A stretch of DNA of 10,275 bases from the NCBI GenBank assembly GCA_947627125.1, contig CANQUY010000061.1, positions 1 to 10,275 on the forward strand. Reading direction: 5' to 3'. The notes beneath the pieces were generated by a model, which was not told where the DNA came from, ran no database searches, and saw only the letters and a list, made by a program, of their open reading frames with translations. Origin of the DNA: an uncultured Clostridia bacterium (lineage in GTDB: Bacteria > Bacillota > Clostridia > Christensenellales > Borkfalkiaceae). This document shows positions 5,289 through 10,275 of the stretch, in pieces (the first letter of the stretch is position 1; each line of letters begins with the position of its first letter). A program made the position numbers and the translations under genes.

Positions 5289-5996
5289 TTATTTTTGACC
5301 GAGATTTTCGCCCACCGCGATCGCGCGGAGGCCGTGATCCCTGTAATAGTTCAGAATGCGCGGCAGGGCCTTCACCGTGTGCTCCATGGGGTGCATCAGA
5401 ATGAGGTCCCCGCCCTTGACGTCCTTCGTCGCCCGCGTGAAGCAGAGCGATTCGTCCTTATCTCTCCAATCAATGGTGTCCTTCGACCACATCACCGTGC
5501 TGAGGCCGAGGCTCTCGGCGGCGGTCAGCGTGTCCGCATTGTACGCCCCCGACGGCGGTGCGAAGAGGGCGATATCTCTGCCCGAGGCAAGCTTCAGAAA
5601 TTCCGCGCTCGTGCGTATTTCGTCCAGATTCTCCTGCAGAGAGAGCTTGTCGTGCTCCTTGTGGAAATAGCCGTGCGAGCCGATCTCCTGTCCGCGCCGC
5701 GCGATCTCCCTGACGCAGGCAACGTTGTCGTCCGCCCAGCTTCCTCCGAGGAAAAAGGTCGCCTTTGCGCCGTATTCGTCGAGAATATCGAGGATGGAGA
5801 GGACCTCCTCGGTTCCCCAATAGACGTTGAACATGAGCGAAACGCCGTCCTCGCTCGTCCCCTGATAGCGCACGCGGGAATCGACCTCGGACGCGGGGGA
5901 AACGGCGGGCAGGAAGCACACCGCTCCAAGGGCTACGACGATGAGGGCAAGCGCAAGATTTGTGAGCGCCATGACGGCGCGGGACCGCTTTTTCAC
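5289..5996 (-). CDS. Membrane-anchored polysaccharide deacetylase-family protein (YlxY/PdaB-like) with altered catalytic motif
   Basis: This is a NodB-fold (carbohydrate esterase 4) protein of about 235 residues. I choose the GTG at 5996 because GAGG (6003-6006) precedes it by six bases; a TTG at 6008 has no ribosome binding site. A basic start and one hydrophobic segment (about 8-31) would anchor it with the domain outside the membrane. The fold is shown by KATFFLGGSW (78-87), zinc-type HGYFH (108-112), FAPPSG (145-150), SKDTIDW (171-177) and LILMHP with His202. Motif 1, normally TFDDG, reads MFNVYWG, so the catalytic Asp and zinc Asp are missing (Asn57), and the usual motif 3 Arg is Ala. 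Similar divergence is, from memory, seen in sporulation relatives YlxY and PdaB. The following M16 gene gives the ylxY-mlpA order. It may bind rather than deacetylate peptidoglycan. Confidence 0.87.
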   Translation of the reverse strand: MKKRSRAVMALTNLALALIVVALGAVCFLPAVSPASEVDSRVRYQGTSEDGVSLMFNVYWGTEEVLSILDILDEYGAKATFFLGGSWADDNVACVREIARRGQEIGSHGYFHKEHDKLSLQENLDEIRTSAEFLKLASGRDIALFAPPSGAYNADTLTAAESLGLSTVMWSKDTIDWRDKDESLCFTRATKDVKGGDLILMHPMEHTVKALPRILNYYRDHGLRAIAVGENLGQK

Positions 5997-6002
5997 AGTA
6001 TA

Positions 6003-6058
6003 CCTCAAACGAATACAATTATCAAACGTATTCTATTGAGAAATGTGTGAAAATATGA
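6003..6058 (-). promoter_or_regulatory. Candidate sigma-E-type promoter and ribosome binding site of the deacetylase operon
   Basis: On the minus strand TCATATT (6058-6052), 14 bases, then AATAGAAT (6037-6030) resembles the sigma-E pattern KMATATT-N14-CATACAHT, with a full -35 match and six of eight at -10. GATAAT (6022-6017), which resembles a sigma-A -10, lacks a good -35 box. GAATAC/GTATTC (6011-6016 and 6028-6033) is an inverted repeat overlapping the -10 and could be an operator. GAGG at 6003-6006 is the ribosome binding site for the GTG start. Found by eye; unproven. Confidence 0.35.
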
Positions 6059-6120
6059 ATACAAATTTGGAACATCCCCGCCCCAAGGAGAGGGCTTGGC
6101 TGCGTTTGAGGGGAAGCGGG

Positions 6121-6384
6121 TAGCGGCGTCATGCTGAGAAGGAGAGCCTTACGCAGTCTACGAGAGTTAAACCGAAGCATCTCGCCGCATGTTTTACGGA
6201 CTTTCCCGTAGCGGCGTCATGCTGAGAAGGAGAGCACAACACAGTCTACGAGAGTTATACCGAAGCATCTCGCCGCATGTTTTACGGACTTTCCTGTAGC
6301 GGCGTCATGCTGAGAAGGAGAGCACAACGCAGTCTACGAAAGTTGTACCGAAGCATCTCGCCGCATGTTTTACGTACTTCCCCC
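6121..6384. repeat. Tandem array of three 88-bp family A units
   Basis: Units start with TAGCGGCGTC at 6121, 6209 and 6297, an exact 88-base period. Each has a 66-base palindromic part (6123-6188, 6211-6276, 6299-6364) with arms GCGGCGtcATGCT and AGCATctCGCCGC, and a 22-base linker containing ATGTTTTACG. Units differ at scattered positions, for example GCACAAC versus GCCTTAC. The same 66-base part occurs singly at 217-282. The linker is too short and too conserved to be CRISPR spacers. The array occupies most of the 530-base gap between mutS2 and the deacetylase gene. Confidence 0.92.
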
Positions 6385-6447
6385 GCGAGATTCTTCGGGT
6401 CAAGTCGCGTCCTCTCGTCCATCTCCCCTTCTCAGAATGACGCGGGG
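6381..6447. repeat. Family A palindrome, CCCCGCG-arm version
   Basis: CCCCGCGagATTCT (6381-6394) and AGAATgaCGCGGGG (6434-6447) are inverted copies bracketing a variable centre. It directly abuts the third 88-base unit, just as the same version follows the single GCGGCG-arm element at 300-368. The pairing of a GCGGCG-arm element with a downstream CCCCGCG-arm element thus occurs twice in the window. Confidence 0.88.
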
Positions 6448-6482
6448 TGGGGCAAGTCCCGTTTTCATATCCTGCTCCGTTT

Positions 6483-6530
6483 CTCAGGATGAGCGCGCGG
6501 TGGCATGGGGCTCCGTCCTCATCCCGAGCG
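6483..6530. repeat. Degenerate family A palindrome just past the mutS2 stop
   Basis: CTCAGGATGAGCG (6483-6495) and CTCATCCCGAGCG (6518-6530) carry an imperfect inverted repeat: CTCAGGATGAG faces CTCATCCCGAG with one mismatch. It lies 9 bases beyond the mutS2 stop and could fold in the mutS2 transcript, but there is no T tract, so it is not a standard intrinsic terminator. Confidence 0.55.
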
Positions 6531-6538
6531 ATAAAACC

Positions 6539-8890
6539 CTACTTCAGCTTTGCGATCGTGACGCCGCTTTCGCCCTCGCCGTACTTGCCGAGGCGGAAAC
6601 TTTCAACATGCGGGTGCTTCCGCAGGACGCCGTGCACGGCCGCGCGCACCTTGCCCGTTCCCATGCCGTGGACGATGCGCACCTCCGATACCCCATTCAC
6701 GAGCGCGGTATCCAAAAAGTTCTCGAGCTCGATCTCCGCCTCCGCCGCCGTCATGCCGATGAGGTCGCACTCGCGCGTTGCTCCGTCGCGGGAGATGAGA
6801 TTCTTCACGACCTGCACCTTTTTCTCCTTCGGAGGCGCGGAAACGGACGGATAGAAGAGGTCGCCGAGCTTGCAGGAAACTCTTAAGCTCCCCACCCGGA
6901 CCTCGGCCGTATCCTTGTCCCTTTTGAGAGAAAGCACGACCCCCTCCGCAGACATGGTACCCACAAAAACCGTTTCACCCGCCTTCAGCGTTTCTGCGCG
7001 GACGGGCAAAAGGCGCACTGTTTCCTCCTCTTCGGGGGTTTCTTCCCCCATCTTGTTCTTGAGCGTGCGGGCGCGGATCATGTCGCTCTCTGTGAGCGTT
7101 TCCTTCTTGAAGATCTCCTCGATCTCCCCGAGCAGTTCCTCCGCCCGCGCCGTCCTCTCGGCGACGATCCGCCGCGCCTCCGCCTTGGAGGCATAGAGAA
7201 ATCTCTCCCGCTCCTTTCTGAATTTCTCCTCCTCTCTCCCGAGGGACGAGAGCCGTTCGTTCCACTCCGTCTTGAGCTTTTCGGCCTCCCGCCGCGCCTC
7301 TTCCGCGCGGATCCCGCTCTCCTCGGCGGCACGGAGCGTCTTTTCAAAGGAACGAGCCCCCTCCGAGAGATACCCCCTCGCCTCCTCGATCGTTTCCTCG
7401 GGCAGGCCGAGCTTGGTACAGATCGCGAGGGCGTTGGAGGAACCGGGCGCACCGATCTTAAGGCGGTAGAGCGGGCGGTAGTCCTCCGCGTCGAACTCCA
7501 TACAGCCGTTCTGCATGCGCGGCTGTTCATATGCGAATTCCTTGAGGGCGGAATAGTGCGTCGTGACAATGCCGCGGCACCCCCGCTTCACGAGGGCGGA
7601 GAGCACGGCGCGCGCAAGGGCCTGCCCCTCCTCGGGGTCCGTTCCGCCGCCCGGCTCGTCGATGAGCACAAGGGAATTTTCCCCCGCCTCCCGCAAAATT
7701 TCACACAGATTGACGATATGGGAGGAAAAGGTGGAGAGATTTTCCTCAATGGATTGGCTGTCGCCGAGGTCGCAGTAGACCCCCGAAAAGACGGCGAGTT
7801 TCGTCCCCCCGCCCGCAGGCACAAAGAGGCCGCAGGCGGCCATGAGGCAGAAGAGGCCGCACATCTTGAGCGTGACCGTCTTTCCGCCCGTGTTCGCGCC
7901 GCTGATGAGGAGAAAGTCATATTCCTCCCCCAAATCGACGGAAACGGGCACGGCCATTTTTCTGTCGAGAAGGGGATGGCGGCCCCTGTCGATCGCAATG
8001 ACCCCCTTTCCGTTGAGTTTGGGACGGACGCAGCCGTTTTTATAGCCGTATTCCGCGAGGGCATAGCAGAGATCCACTTCGCAGAGGACCTCGATATCCG
8101 CCTCGAGGCGGGCCCGCATGCTCCCGATCTCGCGGGAGAGTTCCCTTAAAATGCGCTCCATCTCCTCCTTCTCGTCGAGGTAGAGATCGGTGAGTTCGTT
8201 GTTCATCTCGAGGACCTCTTCGGGCTCGATGAATACGGTGGCTCCGCTCTGGGAACGGTCGTGCACGAAGCCGCGGATACTGCGCTTGTATTCGGCCTTG
8301 ACGGGAATGACGTACCGTTCGCCGCGCACCGTGACGAGGCCTTCCTGCAGATATTTCCGCTCGTCGCCCACGAGATAGGCCCCGAGCCGCGCACGGATGC
8401 GTTCCCCTAAATTTTTGATCTCGCGGCGGATGGAATACAGCTTTTCGCTCGCCGTATCCGCAATTTCGTTCTCATTGAGGATCTTTTTCGTGATGTCCTC
8501 TTCCAAATTTTGATCGAAGATGAGGCGGTCGGTGAGCGTCTTCATGCCCTCGATACGGGGGTCGGAGAGCGCATGGACGGAGGAATAGCACAGCCGCGCC
8601 GATGAGAGCAGCCGCGCCGCGTTCAGAAGTTCTGCATTGGAGAGCGTCGCGCCCTTTTCCGCCCGCTCCAAACTGTCGCCGACGGGAGAGAAGTCGGGCA
8701 ATCTCCCCGCGCCGAGCTCATAGAGAAGAAGGGTCGCCTCCTCCGTCATATTCAGCCTGCGGTTGGCCTCCGTGAGGTCCGAAGCGGGAGAGAGGGACAA
8801 AATGGCCTCTCTGCTCTCCTCGAGGGCCGCATACTCCGCCGCCGAGGATAAAATTTTGTCGAGTTCCAACCGCTCAGCGTGTTTCGTCAT
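6539..8890 (-). CDS. mutS2: MutS2 ATPase with C-terminal Smr domain
   Basis: The 783-residue protein is full length for MutS2, a MutS-related dimeric ATPase lacking the mismatch-recognition domain. It has been described as an anti-recombination nuclease and, in B. subtilis, as a factor that senses and splits collided ribosomes. Order of parts: core and lever helices (about 1-290), ATPase with Walker A GANTGGKT (331-338), signature region around DLGDSQSIEENLSTFSSH (374-391), Walker B LVLIDEP (407-413) and THYS (444-447); a charged coiled coil (about 500-600); a KOW-like stretch (about 635-680); and the Smr domain (707-783) with HGMGTG (741-746). The usual Smr LDLRG start is CDLIGM here. The ATG at 8890 has AAAGGAG (8897-8903) and overlaps the upstream U32 gene's stop as ATGA, so the two are coupled. 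Confidence 0.97.
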   Translation of the reverse strand: MTKHAERLELDKILSSAAEYAALEESREAILSLSPASDLTEANRRLNMTEEATLLLYELGAGRLPDFSPVGDSLERAEKGATLSNAELLNAARLLSSARLCYSSVHALSDPRIEGMKTLTDRLIFDQNLEEDITKKILNENEIADTASEKLYSIRREIKNLGERIRARLGAYLVGDERKYLQEGLVTVRGERYVIPVKAEYKRSIRGFVHDRSQSGATVFIEPEEVLEMNNELTDLYLDEKEEMERILRELSREIGSMRARLEADIEVLCEVDLCYALAEYGYKNGCVRPKLNGKGVIAIDRGRHPLLDRKMAVPVSVDLGEEYDFLLISGANTGGKTVTLKMCGLFCLMAACGLFVPAGGGTKLAVFSGVYCDLGDSQSIEENLSTFSSHIVNLCEILREAGENSLVLIDEPGGGTDPEEGQALARAVLSALVKRGCRGIVTTHYSALKEFAYEQPRMQNGCMEFDAEDYRPLYRLKIGAPGSSNALAICTKLGLPEETIEEARGYLSEGARSFEKTLRAAEESGIRAEEARREAEKLKTEWNERLSSLGREEEKFRKERERFLYASKAEARRIVAERTARAEELLGEIEEIFKKETLTESDMIRARTLKNKMGEETPEEEETVRLLPVRAETLKAGETVFVGTMSAEGVVLSLKRDKDTAEVRVGSLRVSCKLGDLFYPSVSAPPKEKKVQVVKNLISRDGATRECDLIGMTAAEAEIELENFLDTALVNGVSEVRIVHGMGTGKVRAAVHGVLRKHPHVESFRLGKYGEGESGVTIAKLK

Positions 8891-10275
8891 ACCATACTCC
8901 TTTGTGCATGCCCGCGCGTGGGCGTCCCCTCCGCTTTCACCGTTTCGTCAAATAGAGGATTTGCCCCCGCCTCGCAGTCGAGGGGAGCGCAGTTATAGAC
9001 CTCGAAGCGGCACCCGCCGAGCCAGTATCTGCGCAGGGGGAACCGCCGCCCGTCCTCGTCCGTCAAGGTGTAAATTTCACGCTTATCGCACGATAAACAC
9101 GTCTTTTCAAAGGGACAGTAGCAGAGGTCCATCACTTTGATCGCCCCCTTTGTGAGCGCAAAGGCCCCCTCTGCCGCGAGGGCTCTCTGCTCATCCGACG
9201 AGATCTCCTTGGAGAGGGCGAAATATTCCGCCCCCGCCCTTTTTACCCCGTCTACCGCAAAGCGGTTGGTGAGGTTGAACCCCGTGCCCGCAAAGAGCTT
9301 GAGGCCGTATTTTTTTGCGAGCGCAATGCCGTAGTAGCCCTCGCAGTAGACGCCCGCATACTCTTTGAAATGGGGCGCGACGAGCCGTTCGTCCTCCCCC
9401 GTGAAAAGGGGCGGAAGATAGAGAAAGACATTTTCTCCGCCCGCGGGAAGCGCGGAATAGTCGTCGGGCTTGACGATATTGATGTCCGCATTGCCCGTTT
9501 TTCGCGCAATAAGTGCGGTTTTTTTGGTTTTGAGAGGCGGAAGTACAGGCTCCTCGAACGCGGCCTCTTTTAAAATTCTCGGCGGGTCGAACGCGTCTGA
9601 AAGGGCGGCATAGAAGTTCCGCCGCAGGGCGTTGAGCGCCGACTTCTGCAAAAATACGCCGTCCGTTTCAAAGGTGACGCGCGGGGAGAGGGGCAGGCCG
9701 TCCGTCTTGTTGAAACAGGCCGCGACCTCTTCCTCGGTGAGCGGGGCATTCCTGGCCGCCTCCAAACGGGGCGAACCGATGAAATCAAAATCAAGCTCAT
9801 CGCAGGAGATCATCGGCCTCTGTCCCGCAAAAAAGCTCACATATAGCGCGATTTCCCGTTTTTTTTCGCCAGAGAGGACGCGCTCGGACGAGGCGGCGTC
9901 CGTCGTCACGCAGACGGTATCTCCGCGCGCAAGGCGGGCGTCCGAATGCAGGAAAAAGCCGCCCTTGCCCGCTTCCGCAAAGTTCGCGCCCGCGACTTCC
10001 CTGCCGTTTCTCAAAATTTTGAAACCGTCCCCCTTCTGCGGGGAAAATTCGCTCTCGCAAAAGGGCCTGCCCCGCACGAAAGCGACCTTGCCAACCTCCT
10101 CGCCGATATGCCCCTGCACGTTGCGGGAGAGCAGGGTCTTGTCCTGCCCGAAGGCGAGCCCTTGGGTATAATTTCCGCGGTTATACGCGCGTTTCAGGTC
10201 GGAGAGGAGGCTCCCTTTTGTCCGCTCATTCTGAGGAAGCGCAGCGACCGAAGAATCCCCTTGAACGAAGTCCGT
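8887..10275 (-). CDS. U32-family protein with DUF3656, C-terminal 462 residues (start lies beyond the right edge)
   Basis: The reading frame is open to the edge of the window. An in-frame GTG at 10119 is not the start, because codons before it encode LKRAYNRGNYTQG, a family-typical stretch. U32 proteins were named peptidases, but relatives act as RNA or ubiquinone hydroxylases (TrhP on tRNA U34, RlhA on 23S rRNA; RlhA also carries DUF3656). Visible parts are a DUF3656-like region (about 20-235), then a second barrel-like part with FLYLPPLF, GVYCEGYYGIALAKKYGLKLFAG and FALSKEIS. The cysteines Cys385, 387, 393 and 396 (CYCPFEKTCLSC), with Cys422 and Cys429 nearby, resemble the cluster that holds iron-sulfur in related hydroxylases. 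Residues 6-17 (GDSSVAALPQNE) are encoded by a dispersed repeat. The gene overlaps mutS2 by 4 bases; U32 next to mutS2 is, from memory, common in Clostridia. Confidence 0.9.
   Translation of the reverse strand, partial: TDFVQGDSSVAALPQNERTKGSLLSDLKRAYNRGNYTQGLAFGQDKTLLSRNVQGHIGEEVGKVAFVRGRPFCESEFSPQKGDGFKILRNGREVAGANFAEAGKGGFFLHSDARLARGDTVCVTTDAASSERVLSGEKKREIALYVSFFAGQRPMISCDELDFDFIGSPRLEAARNAPLTEEEVAACFNKTDGLPLSPRVTFETDGVFLQKSALNALRRNFYAALSDAFDPPRILKEAAFEEPVLPPLKTKKTALIARKTGNADINIVKPDDYSALPAGGENVFLYLPPLFTGEDERLVAPHFKEYAGVYCEGYYGIALAKKYGLKLFAGTGFNLTNRFAVDGVKRAGAEYFALSKEISSDEQRALAAEGAFALTKGAIKVMDLCYCPFEKTCLSCDKREIYTLTDEDGRRFPLRRYWLGGCRFEVYNCAPLDCEAGANPLFDETVKAEGTPTRGHAQRSMV
10225..10260. repeat. 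Family A palindrome inside the U32 coding region
   Basis: TCATTCTGAGG (10226-10236) faces CCGAAGAATCCC (10248-10259), with ATTCT/AGAAT (10228-10232 and 10252-10256) as the perfect core. It is the T:A version of the repeat seen at 300-368 and 6381-6447, in short form like 406-430. On the minus strand its 36 bases encode 12 residues in frame with the U32 protein. Confidence 0.75.

Noticed and set aside
6121..6447. Possible CRISPR array
   Set aside because: The period is regular, but the segment between the palindromes is conserved and only 22 bases long, only three units exist and no cas gene is visible.
6009..6538. tRNA, small RNA gene or insertion sequence in the mutS2-deacetylase gap
   Set aside because: No cloverleaf with conserved TTCGA-type loop and no transposase frame is present; repeats account for nearly all of the gap.
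10117..10119. GTG at 10119 as the start of the U32 gene
   Set aside because: The frame continues upstream to the window edge with family-like residues (LKRAYNRGNYTQG), so the gene is cut by the edge.

Overview
The window looks like a piece of a GC-rich, spore-forming member of the Bacillota (class Clostridia), possibly an uncultured gut lineage such as the Christensenellales; the exact taxon is a guess. The lineage call rests on a SpoVT-like N-terminus at the left edge, a YlxY/PdaB-like deacetylase next to an M16 peptidase (the same order as ylxY-mlpA in Bacillus subtilis), MutS2, AGGAGG-type ribosome binding sites and a textbook sigma-A promoter.

All nine genes lie on the minus strand, so transcription runs from right to left. 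From right to left they are: a U32-family (DUF3656) protein cut by the right edge (8887-10275); mutS2, overlapping it by 4 bases (6539-8890); a 530-base gap packed with palindromic repeats; a three-gene operon of membrane-anchored polysaccharide deacetylase-like protein, M16 zinc peptidase and hypoxanthine-DNA glycosylase (5996-3557); acpP, with its own strong promoter and a bidirectional intrinsic terminator (3206-3541); a second repeat block; cysteine synthase (1998-2918); a third repeat block; a PLP aminotransferase (422-1648); a fourth repeat block; and the start of spoVT (1-130).

The genes are mostly ordinary housekeeping or sporulation genes. The unusual content is between them and, in two places, inside them. 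Two families of short palindromic repeats fill almost every gap. Family A has a core TCAT-N-CTGAG arm facing CGAAG-N'-AT; the arms stay complementary although their sequences differ (G:C, T:A and C:G versions of the same pair all occur). It includes a tandem array of three 88-base units. Family B is a chain of about five small hairpins, about 110 bases long, whose stems are also kept while loops and stem lengths change. Family A sequence supplies in-frame codons near the left end of the visible U32 protein and supplies the stop codon and a repetitive Ser-Pro-Ala-Arg tail of the aminotransferase, reminiscent of the protein-invading palindromic elements of Rickettsia.

Hand-scanned candidate sporulation promoters (sigma-G-like before spoVT, sigma-E-like before the deacetylase operon) agree with the gene content but need testing. 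I see no tRNA, rRNA, CRISPR array, transposase or phage gene.
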